Source of the DNA: Neoarius graeffei
Lineage: Eukaryota > Chordata > Actinopteri > Siluriformes > Ariidae
Direction of reading: 5' to 3'
Length of the DNA stretch: 64,000 nucleotides
Assembly (NCBI RefSeq): GCF_027579695.1
Contig: NC_083590.1
Span: 18,770,799 to 18,834,798 of the forward strand
This document shows positions 11,701 through 24,700 of this stretch, piece after piece (positions within the stretch are counted from its first letter, which is position 1; each line of letters opens with the position of its first letter). The translations under genes were made by a program, and so were the position numbers. The notes under the pieces were generated by a model. That model did not search any database and was not told the origin of the DNA. It worked only from the letters and a program-made list of their open reading frames with translations.

Positions 11701-14700
11701 CGAAGTCTCGGACAAGTCTCGTGAAGGTCGCGCAGATAAGCGACGCCTGCCGTGGACCAAACCAACTAAATTCAACACGGCTAAAAACCGAATAGGCCGA
11801 TAAGTATAATATTTAATTGCAGTTAGTTGCCAATACGAGTCACGATATAAGGTTACTAAAACCGAAAACGTAATTGAATAACACGTTAATTAATAAATAA
11901 AGCAAGTTTAAAAATGACTTCAGTTCCCCTTTTAATAAATACAAAGTACTTTGTGTCTGCTGCATCTTTCAGTTCTTTTAAATCAAGGCTGAATATTTTC
12001 TTTCACTGCTGCCTTTCATTAAATCGAATTTGAGGCTTTTGATTAATTCCTCGCTCTGCACTCTAACTTTTATTCTTGTATTTTATCTGTTATTTTATTT
12101 CAGCTTATTCTCTTAATATTTTTAATTGTACTTGAATGTCCGTTTATGTTTCTTCCTCCGTCCATTCACCCCAACACACTTTTTTTTTCTTTTTTCCCGC
12201 TTCCTTTTAGCATGACCGCAATGCATGATATTTCGGTATATATTGCTTGGTTGGCGCCCATCAGTTGTTCACTACTTTTCATGGTGCATTGTGGGATACT
12301 ACGAGTCCACTATATAGAGTGTAATAATTTTCACTGTACATTCGGACAGCACTACAAAATGGCGTCCACACTATATAGTGAGTGATTTCGGACACAGGGA
12401 TAACGTGACTATATCAGCTTTAAAACCTGATGTACAATATCGAAAATAAAGCATGCAAACAATTCACAAAATTAAAACCCAAACCATGTTGGCAAGTGAA
12501 AATAGTTTTAACAGAGTCAAATATGTCGAGTATTTCCTATTACAAGATTGCAGTAAACAAAACATAAGATTATTAAACCTATTTCCTAGACATTTTTACT
12601 TATTTTAAGCTGGAAATAGTCAGATTCGAAGATCATTTTTCTCATTTGAAGCATTTATTTCTACTAGGAAGAACTTACCTGGCAGTATAAGAAGAAAATT
12701 CTTATGAGTAGCACGCTGTGTGAGCACAATCGCTATCAGGCGCGTTGAAATGTAAATAACTTTTCTAGAATTTCACCAAAACTCATTGAATTTTCAGCAT
12801 TGTAAGAGAACTCCCTAAAGTATTATTCAGCAAAACCCCAGAATGATAGCACAAATCTAGAATTTTTAACAGAATTTTAGTTCTTAAAATTTAACGTAAT
12901 TATGGACGTCACGCGTAACATTTACACCCGTGAAACATCACTTCAAATGCTGTTTTGAAAGTTTTGATCAAATATTCTCTATTAAAAAAAAAATGCTTAA
13001 ATATTATAAACACAGTCTTTTAATGTATCAAAAAATAATTTTGATAAAGCAAGGAAATTCGGAAGAAAATTTGTTTTTTCTTTTGCTTGTTGTGCGCGTC
13101 ACGCTACCAAAATCTAACTAACCCCTTCACGAACAATTCCAACTTTCATGGACTTGTAGCGCGAATAAACCTTTCAAAAAAAAATATAATACTTCTCACC
13201 CAGTATATTAGAATCCTGGTGATTTATATCCTTGTAGCTTCAGTAGATCTAGAGATTTAGTCGATTTAGTAAATCCCAAACGCTGTGAAACACGCCAGCC
13301 ATCTATGGTGAGAAGTGCTGCTGTAGTTGAGAAACACTCATTTCTCCCGCTTCCAACTAACTCCGTGACCCATACCAAAATAATGTCATGTTCATCATTT
13401 AAGGATGATTTATGCCAAGTTTCACGGAAAAATACAGCGAAATAAACTTGCTAGAAGCATTTTTCAAAATCCCAAACATTATGAAACATTTCTTGTAGGG
13501 TTTCAGGTTACAAATTTCGAGAATAGAGAAATTGCGGCGCAAAAGTTTGCCACTAAACTCGCGAAAATACTCCATCCTAGCGAGTTTCACAACCGAACTA
13601 GGCTACGTGACAGTCCATGACCACCCAGGAATGTTCTAGAAGGTACGCTTCTAGGCACGTGCGATCGAGAAAGACGCCACGTGAAGGTAGTAAAGGTAGT
13701 ATTTCCACTGTCTTATGACGTTTTTGCTTGTTTTAGCGCGATAAACAGTGCATTATGGGTAATCATTAAAATGCTGATTTCAAGGTTAAAATGGGTAAAA
13801 ACAAATAATTTTTATAGATATTGTAAAAATTGTGCCTAATAGTTATTTCAGTACCTAAAATCAAAACCTGAATTTTTAATTTTTTTCCCTATGTTACACC
13901 ACTGTGCATCTATAGCATGCTACTCATCTTTAATCTTGAAATGAGGAGAAAGTTAAAAAAAAAAAGGGGGGGGGGAACAGGCTGAATAATAACTGAATAA
14001 TACATTATTATAATTCATAATAAGAACTAGTAGCGATGCAAATTCTCATATTTCAAGATATTTGGCATTTTTTAGCAGTGCAAGAAAAAAAATCTTCAGC
14101 GACTGTAAATCTGACTGACTATCCTTCAGTGATGCTCATCACTGACTGAGGAACAGCACTGTAAAGCATTAACACACTACCGTTAATGTGAAGTGTTAGT
14201 AATAACCTCTCGGAGCTCACCAGAGCAGGCAGCAGCTTCTCCTCCAGTAAGGAGACGAAGGCGAGCGTGTCCGCGCCCTCTTTAGCCGAGAGATCGTAAT
14301 CAGCGTTATATTTCTGAAACACAGCACAGAGTCACGTTAACGTTATAAATCTCACAGCACACGTGCAGCTTTTCCACTCTGCCACAATGTCTTCTGATTT
14401 ATTATAGTCACTACAGGACTAAAATCAAAGCTCACTTCCGGAGAGAGAATGTCATACTTAACCCTTTAATCCCTTCACAGCACCTTCCTATTACTGCACT
14501 GGAGTTAATAAGGATTTAAAGCCAGAGTATTTCCTGTTTTCTTCAGTTTTAATAACTGATCATTTCCATGGTAACAAAAAGAAAAACGCTGTTATACAAC
14601 AGAGCAAACTGTTCATATGCTGATGTTTTCTGCAATGAAACATTTATTTAACATTTATGGAAGGAGTCTCCAGTAACAGGAATTTCTCTCATACAGGACA

Positions 14701-15732
14701 GAAAAGTTTATGCTTTTTAGTTTCTCGGTAACAGGACAAGACTTAACAACTTAGAGAGAGAGAAAAAAACTGGGGGACAACTGTTTAAAGCTGCTATAAT
14801 ACAAGTGATACACTGCAACTTTAAATGTAGCTGTAAACAGATAAGTATTACGTCTTGCTGTTTTAAATTAAAAATTGTAATTGCAGACACATTTTTCAAA
14901 AAAACATCAAGACATGCTGTTTTCTGAAAATAAACAACTTCAGGATTACGCGTGTAACAATTCACCCAAATTATGAATTGATTCAATTTACAATTCGATT
15001 TTTCACGATATTTTTGAAAAAAATTAAGAAATTTTTATTACAAAAAAAAAGCAAAATTTATTTTCCCATTCTTTATCAACTTAAATATTCCAATTGTGAA
15101 ATTAAAAAAGTTTAATTTTTTAAAATAACCAGCAATAATTATTTAACATTTTGTAAAGGTTAGAGTAAAATATAATCGCCTATTAACTGGAATATTCCTT
15201 TTATTAAAAATGAAAAACGTTAAGAACAAATGGGCCTTTTCTTAATCAACTTTTATGAACATTAGGCAGTACAGCCTTCATTTGCTTTCGTGACATTAGA
15301 GCTGTGTTACTTCTACCTATGGTGAAGTCATGTGTATTCCTGTTATTGTACCTTATTGCGCCGCCTTCTGTCTAAACAATGCAATTACAGCGAGGCAAAA
15401 CTAAGAGATTGCTCTGCCTAATAATAATAATAATAACAATTCATTTTTTATTTTATTGATTTGAATAATCAAATATTTTCATTTAAAAATAAAAATGATC
15501 GTCACGCCTATTCAGGCTGGCAAAAATTACTCCGTTTCATCACACCACTTCATTGTTGATTATTTTCCTATAAGGAGCACAGCACAGTGTTATTTGTTAC
15601 ATATAATACATTATTTTCAGCAGATGCTGTAATCCATCAAGTATATAATTACTGACCATAGCTTGTTTAGACTTTACAGAAGTTGGAAGGTAAAAAGAAT
15701 TTGAGTTCAACTTGAATGGACTACCAAGACCT

Positions 15733-15768
<36 letters not shown>

Positions 15769-18700
15769 ACTGTTAAACCGTTAAAAGACAGGGTCAAAAG
15801 GGTCAGTAAAAGGTCACCCACCTGCTTCCTAAGCTGGATGATGATCTTACTCGGCTGTGATAAACTGCCTTCTTCTCTCGTCTTCAGTGCAGGCAGCTGA
15901 CCTGTTGGGAAAATTAAAATAAATAAATAAATAAAAATCACACAGAAAATAAATATCTTAAAAAAAAAAAATCCAATATGTTGCGTTTCCCTTCAATTAG
16001 TGAATATCATGAGTTAATTGCATATAACTGATATACAGACCAAAACTCATTATATATTCACATACATCAGTGTAATATACTGTATATTGTGCTTTCTCCA
16101 GCAGCACAACTTACTGCAGGAGCTTGGTTTTTTTTTTCCTTTCTTAAATCCCAAACTTATTCTGTCCTCAGGAGCACTAAAAGTACTTAATCTCTAAAAT
16201 CTATATAGCGTTTGATTTCTTTTGACTACACTATCTTTCCATGGATAGCTGAGTAGCTTTACTGGTTTATCCTGCTAGCTGATTAGCAAAGCAATTACGC
16301 AAGTTGACAAGCTAGCCTGTTAGCAGGAGTCTGAATATTTTCTCAATGTTGGGTTTTCGAACATGTAACAATTCTGGATGAATCACTGATTCAGCAGGCT
16401 GTTTCTGAAAAGTGAACTACAGGACATGGCACAGCATGATTCATTTATTTACTAGCTGATTAGCAAGCAGTTATTTAGTGTGTTAGCAAAGCAAAGAGTT
16501 GGCAAGCTAGCTAGTTATGAGGAGGAGGAGTGTGTTCGTGTCGAAAGATCGGCTCCAGGTGTCACCATGTTGTAATCGATGAAGGAGCGAAGAGAACTGA
16601 GACAGTTCACTCGAAATCTTTTCCTGAGGAGAAAAAAGGGAAAGGAAATTGAATGAAAGAATCCGACATTCCCACCTGTCGGGCTTCTCCATGGGTTGGT
16701 AATTTTGTGAACTTTGAGTGGAGCACCTGCAAACCTGGCATAGGCCTGGAGACGGAAAGGAAAGAAAAACAGCAGTGTTTAAGACAAAGTGAGAAAATGA
16801 ACACCATTTTTCCTGGTATAAAGTGACATTAGAAACCAGCACGTGCTCTACAGTCTGCATCCAGTAACAATTTAATAATTCCTAAAACTAGACTTTCCAC
16901 ATATGGTGACCGAGCATTTAGTGCTGCTGCTCCAAAGCTGTGGAACAGTCTTCAATCTTATCTTCAACAATCCACTATGCCTGAAGCATTTAAATCTTGA
17001 CTAAAGACTTTCCTCTTTCGCAAAGTATACAGATTATAACTCGTACAACTTTTAAGTTAATTTTACAATTATTTTATTTGGAAACACATTGAGACTTGGT
17101 GTAATGCGTCTCTAAGAATGGTTATTACTATTTACTAAATTTGAGAAATTTTGGATTACAAGTGTTCTCTAACATGGCCTTGGAGTAGAATTTTTTTTTT
17201 CCTTCCCCTGAGAGTACAGTCCTGGCAGTTCTTTTTTTTTTTTTTTTGGGGGGGGGGGGGGGGGACCTCATATCTTGTATATCACTAACCTTCTTAGCTT
17301 GTGAAAAGGCCACTGCAGAGACTGAAACAGAGAGCAGCTCCTTCTCTCTGAACTCCACTATGGTTTAAGGCTCTCTTTTCCACACCAAGGCCTTGAATTT
17401 ACAGTAAATCTCCCATATTGTGTTTCCCTACAGGTTTATGGCACATTAGCAGAGCCAGATTTCACAGAGTCAGCAAAATAATGCAACTTTAAACGTTATA
17501 CGATGTTGCTTCCTCACTCAGTGTAGAAGGCAGGCTCTACTGCCTCTACAGACGGAAATTCATGACATCTTGTGACAAAATCACCATGAGTAGATTCCGG
17601 GCAAACTTTGGATTTAAATCAGGGATGTGCATGCTAAAAAAAAAATAAATAAAAAAAAAATTTAATTAATCCGATTCAGCATTATTCTGTAACGATGAAG
17701 GAACAAATGTATGAATGAAAGTAAGGACGAAGGAAGGAACAAAAGTGGGAACTACTGAAAGCAGAGATGGAAAAAAGGAGTGACGCAGGAACAAAAACAA
17801 ATGAATGAACGAATAAATAAAGGTAAGGTGGAAGGATGGAACAAAAGAACAAACAAGAGGGAACTAATGAAAGCAGAAAAGGACAGAACGAGCAAAGTAA
17901 ATCAAATGTCAGAAAGAAGGAAGAACTCAAAGGAACAAATGAATGAATGAATGAATGAAAGTAAGGAACAAAACAACTAATGAAAGCAGAAAAGAAGGAC
18001 AGAAGGGCGGCACGGTGGTGTAGTGGTTAGCGCTGTCGCCTCACAGCAAGAAGGTCTGGGTTCGAGCCCCGTGGCCGGCAAGGGCCTTTCTGTGCAGAGT
18101 TTGCATGTTCTCCCCGTGTCCGCGTGGGTTTCCTCCGGGTGCTCCGGTTTCCCCCACAGTCCAAAGACATGCAGGTTAGGTTAACTGGTGACTCTAAATT
18201 GACCGTAGGTGTGAATGTGAGTGTGAATGGTTGTCTGTGTCTGTGTGTCAGCCCTGTGATGACCTGGCGACTTGTCCAGGGTGTACCCCGCCTTTCGCCC
18301 GTAGTCAGCTGGGATAGGCTCCAGCTTGCCTGCAACCCTGTAGAACAGGATAAAGCGGCTACAGATAATGAGATGCGATGAGAAATTAAGGACAGAAGGA
18401 ACAGATGAACAAAGAAAGGAACAAAAACGGACGAACAAAAGAAAAACAAAGGAAGAGAAAAACAGTAAAGAAAAAATATGAGTAGCAAAGCAGGACAGAA
18501 ACCTCACTCTCAGTCGATCATCAGTTTTGAAAGTGAAGTGAGGAATAAACACAAACTTCTGCTGTTAACTGTGTATTATATACAGTACATACAGTATGTT
18601 CTTGCACCACAGTGCGATATTAAATTTTACGTCGTTTTTAAGAGAACAGGACGTTATCAGCAGACACCACGATACTGCGCTGGATGGTTATTATACATTC

Positions 18701-21700
18701 CTAGATGATACAGAATGTTTTACTGCAGTGAGAGACGTGAGAAACCCCATCGTTATCACGGGTTTGAATAAACGTCTGAACCTTTCACTCTGATGTTATA
18801 ATCGGCATAAAGCTGCAGGTAAAGAAGCTCCTTTTGTTTTACAGTGTAATTATCAGTAGCACGCTTAAGCTTGTGTTCACAGTAACCATGGCAACAAGGA
18901 AAGACTTTCAAAGGAATGCAGGATGAGAGAAATTTTCTACTAAAGCTCGACCACATGACACGAAGTTACACTTCTATAATGAGCGGGGATTACGGAGAAC
19001 GAAGATCACAGTCCGAGTTTAAGTGGGAAATGTTTAGGAGGTGAACAAGCTGAATGAAGGAGTTCCTTCAGAAGAACAAAGCTCCAGTGTAAGGGGCGAG
19101 AGCTTTTACAACTCATACACTCAGTGCATCAAACATGAAACTTGCGATGTCTGAAACACATTACTGCTGTGTTCAGGAGCAGGAACTGAAAAGGTTCCAG
19201 GAATTAGATTCAGTTCTGGTTCCTCTGGTGGAAACAAACAAAATGAATTTCTAAAGGCAGAAACCCACTTGGCCACCTACCTACCCACCCATCCAGCCAT
19301 CCATCCATCTACCCACCCATCAACTCACCCATCCATCCATCCATCCATCCATCCATCCATCTACCTACCTACCTATCCATCCCTCATAAACCCACCCATC
19401 AACTCACCCACCCATCCACCTACCTACCCATCTATTCATCCACTCACCTACCCACCCATCCACCAACTCACCCATCCAGCCACCTACCTACCCATCTATT
19501 CATCCACTCACCTACCCACCCAATCCAGCCACCCATCCAGCCACCAACTCATCCACCCACCCACCCATCCATCTACCTACCCACCCATCCATCCACCTAC
19601 CTACCCATCCATCCCTCATAAACCCACCCATCAACTCACCCACCCATCCACTCACCTACGCACCCATCCACCCACCTACCTACCCATCTATTCATCCATC
19701 TACCTACCCACCCATCCATCCACCCACCCACCCATCCACCTACCTACCCATCCATCCCTCATAAACCCACCCATCAACTCACCCACCCATCCACCTACCT
19801 ACCCATCTATTCATCCACTCACCTACCCACCCATCCACCAACTCACCCATCCAGCCACCTACCTACCCATTTATTCATCCACTCACCTACCCACCCATCC
19901 AGCCACCAACTCTCCCATCCAGCCACTCACCCACCCATCCATCTACCTACCCATCCATCCATCCATCCACTCACCTACCCACCCACCATCCATCCAGCCA
20001 GCCACTCATCTACCCACCCATCCAGCCACTCATCTACCCACCCATCCAGCCACCAACTCTCCCATCCAGCCACTCACCCACCCATCCATCTACCTACCCA
20101 TCCATCCATCCACTCACCTACCCACCCACCATCCATCCAGCCAGCCACTCATCTACCCACCCATCCAGCCACTCATCTACCCACCCACCTACCCATCCAT
20201 CCAGCCACTTATCTACCCATCCATCTAGCCACTCATCTACCCACCCATCAACTCACCCATCCAGCCACTCACCCACCCATCCACTCACCTACGCACCCAT
20301 CCACCCACCCATCTATTCATCCATCTACCTACCCACCCATCCATCCACCCACCCATCCATCCACCTACCTACCCATCCATCCCTCATAAACCCACCCATC
20401 AACTCACCCACCCATCCACCTACCTACCCATCTATTCATCCACTCACCTACCCACCCATCCACCAACTCACCCATCCAGCCACCTACCTACCCATTTATT
20501 CATCCACTCACCTACCCACCCATCCAGCCACCAACTCTCCCATCCAGCCACTCACCCACCCATCCATCTACCTACCCATCCATCCATCCATCCACTCACC
20601 TACCCACCCACCATCCATCCAGCCAGCCACTCATCTACCCACCCATCCAGCCACTCATCTACCCACCCATCCAGCCACCAACTCTCCCATCCAGCCACTC
20701 ACCCACCCATCCATCTACCTACCCATCCATCCATCCACTCACCTACCCACCCACCATCCATCCAGCCAGCCACTCATCTACCCACCCATCCAGCCACTCA
20801 TCTACCCACCCACCTACCCATCCATCCAGCCACTTATCTACCCATCCATCTAGCCACTCATCTACCCACCCATCAACTCACCCATCCAGCCACTCACCCA
20901 CCCATCCACTCACCTACCTACCCACCCACTCACCTACCCACCCACCCATCCATCCACCTACCTACCCAGCCACTCACCTACCCACCCACCCAGCCACTCA
21001 CCTACCCACCCACTCACCTACCCACCCACCTACTCATCCAGCCAGCCACTCATCTACCCACCCATCAACTCACCCATCCAGCCAGCCACTCATCTACCCA
21101 CCCATCAACTCACCCACCCACCCATCCATCCAGCCACTCATCTACCCACCCATCCAGCCACTCACCTACCCACCCACCTACTCATCCATCCAGCCACTCA
21201 TCTACCCACCCATCAACTCACCCATCCACTCACCTACCCACCCATCCAGCCACTCATCTACCCACCCATCAACTCACCCACCCATCCACCTACCTACCCA
21301 TCTATTCATCCACTCACCTACCCACCCATCCACCAACTCACCCATCCAGCCACCTACCTACCCATTTATTCATCCACTCACCTACCCACCCATCCAGCCA
21401 CCAACTCTCCCATCCAGCCACTCACCCACCCATCCATCTACCTACCCATCCATCCATCCACTCACCTACCCACCCACCATCCATCCAGCCAGCCACTCAT
21501 CTACCCACCCATCCAGCCACTCATCTACCCACCCATCCAGCCACCAACTCTCCCATCCAGCCACTCACCCACCCATCCATCTACCTACCCATCCATCCAC
21601 TCACCTACCCACCCACCATCCATCCAGCCAGCCACTCATCTACCCACCCATCCAGCCACTTATCTACCCACCCACCTACCCATCCATCCAGCCACTTATC

Positions 21701-24700
21701 TACCCATCCATCTAGCCACTCATCTACCCACCCATCAACTCACCCATCCAGCCACTCACCCACCCATCCACTCACCTACCTACCCACCCACTCACCTACC
21801 CATCCATCCATCTACGTACCCATCCACTCACCTACCCACCCACCCATCCACTCACCTACCCACCCACCCATCCATCCACCTACCTACCCATCCACTCACC
21901 TACCCACCCATCCAGCCACCCACCTACCTACCCACCCATCCAGCCACCCACCTACCTACCCACCCACCCATCCACTCACCTACCCACCCACCCATCCATC
22001 CACCTACCTACCCATCCACTCACCTACCCACCCACCCATCCATCCACCTACCTACCCATCCACTCACCTACCCACCCATCCAGCCACCCACCTACCTACC
22101 CACCCATCCAGCCACCCATCTACCTACCCACCCATCCAGCCACCTACCTACCCACCCACCCAGCCACTCACCTACCCACCCACCTACTCATCCAGCCAGC
22201 CACTCATCTACCCACCCATCAACTCACCCATCCACTCATCTACCCACCCATCAACTCACCCACCCACCCATCCATCCAGCCACTCATCTACCCACCCATC
22301 CAGCCACTCACCTACCCACCCAGCCACTCACCTACCCACCCACCTACTCATCCATCCAGCCACTCATCTACCCACCCATCAACTCACCCATCCACTCACC
22401 TACCCACCCATCCAGCCACTCATCTACCCACCCACCTACCCATCCATCCAGCCACTCATCTACGCACCCATCTACCCACCCACCTACCCATCCATCCAGC
22501 CACTCATCTACGCACCCACCTACCCATCCATCCAGCCACTCATCTACCCACCCACCTACCCATCAACTCACCCACCCATCCATCCACCTACCCACCCATC
22601 CAGCCACCCACCTACCTACCCATCCATCCAGCCACTCATCTACCCACCCACCTACTCATCCATCCAACCACTCATCTACCCACCCACCTACCCATCCATC
22701 AACTCACCCACCCATCCACCCACCTACCCACCCATCCACCCACCTACCCATCCATCCAGCCACTCATCTACACACCCACCTACCCATCCATCCAGCCACT
22801 CATCTACCCACCCAATCCAGCCACCAACTCATCCACCCACCCACCCATCCATCTACCTACCCACCCATCCATCCACCTACCTACCCATCCATCCCTCATA
22901 AACCCACCCATCAACTCACCCACCCATCCACTCACCTACGCACCCATCCACCCACCTACCTACCCATCTATTCATCCATCTACCTACCCACCCATCCATC
23001 CACTCACCCACCCATCCATCCATCCACTCACCCACCCACTCATCCACCTACCTACCCATCCATCCCTCATAAACCCACCCATCCACCTACCTACCCATCT
23101 ATTCATCCACTCACCTACCCACCCATCCACCAACTCACCCATCCAGCCACCTACCTACCCATTTATTCATCCACTCATCTACCCACCCATCCAGCCACCA
23201 ACTCTCCCATCCAGCCACTCACCCACCCATCCATCTACCCACCCACCATCCATCCAGCCAGCCACTCATCTACCCACCCATCCAGCCACTTATCTACCCA
23301 CCCACCTACCCATCCATCTAGCCACTCATCTACCCACCCATAAACTCACCCATCCAGCCCCTCACCCACCCACCCATCCACTCACCTGCCTACCCACCCA
23401 CTCACCTACCCATCCATCCATCCATCCACGTACCCATCCACTCACCTACCCACCCACCCATCCATCCACGTACCCATCCACTCACCTACCCACCTACCCA
23501 CCCATCCAGCCACCAACTCTCCCATCCAGCCACTCACCCACCCATCCATCTACCCACCCACCCACCATCCATCCAGCCAGCCACTCATCTACCCACCCAT
23601 CCAGCCACTTATCTACCCACCCACCTACCTACCCATCCATCTAGCCACTCATCTACCCACCCATAAACTCACCCATCCAGCCCCTCACCCACCCACCCAT
23701 CCACTCACCTGCCTACCCACCCACTCACCTACCCATCCATCCATCCATCCATCCATCCATCCATCCATCCACGTACCCATCCACTCACCTACCCACCCAC
23801 CCATCCATCCACGTACCCATCCACTCACCTACCCACCCATCCATCCATCCATCCATCCACTCACCTACCCACCCACCCATCCATCCATCCATCCATCCAT
23901 CCACTCACCTACCCACCCATCTAGCCACTCATCTACCCACCCATCAACTCACCCATCCAGCCCCTCACCCACCCACCCATCCACTCACCTACCTACCCAC
24001 CCACGTACCCATCCACTCACCTACCCACCCATCCATCCATCCATCCATCCACTCACCTACCCACCCATCAACTCACCCATCCAGCCCCTCACCCACCCAC
24101 CCATCCACTCACCTACCTACCCACCCACTCACCTACCCATCCATCCATCCATCCATCCATCCATCTACGTACCCATCCACTCACCTACCCACCCACCCAC
24201 CCACCCATCCATCCATCCATCCATGTACCCATCCACTCACCTACCCACCCATCCATCCATCCATCCACTCACCTACCCACCAATCCATCCATCCATCCAC
24301 TCACCTACCCACCCACCCAGCCACTCACCTACCCACCCACCCATCCATCCATCCACGTACCCATCCACTCACCTACCCACCCACCCATCCATCCATCCAT
24401 CCATCCATCCATCCACCTACCTACCTACCCACCCACCCACCCAGCCACTCACCTACCCACCCAGCCACTCACCTACCCACCCACCTACTCATCCAGCCAG
24501 CCACTCATCTACCCACCCATCAACTCACCCATCCATCCAGCCACTCATCTACCCACCCATCAACTCACCCATCCAGCCATCTACCTACCCATCCACTCAC
24601 CTATCCACCCACTCATCCACCCACCCAGTCATCCACCCACCCACCTACCCATCCATCCACCCACCCATTCATCCACTCACCTACCCATCCATCCAGCCAC

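Noticed and set aside
17682-17930. Serine/phenylalanine-rich minus-strand frame
   Set aside because: The purine-rich degenerate repeat read backwards gives SFLF-type residues; not a gene.
18006-18080. tRNA gene at SINE heads
   Set aside because: A-box-like and B-box-like motifs are present, but each is followed by the same 300-bp body and tail and bounded by TSDs; the cloverleaf is not maintained. These are SINEs.
19269-20228. 319-codon open frame rich in PTHPSIH
   Set aside because: Lies wholly in a 4-base repeat lacking G; the period makes stops rare. No domain, no splice or promoter context, and it is in an mtx1 intron.
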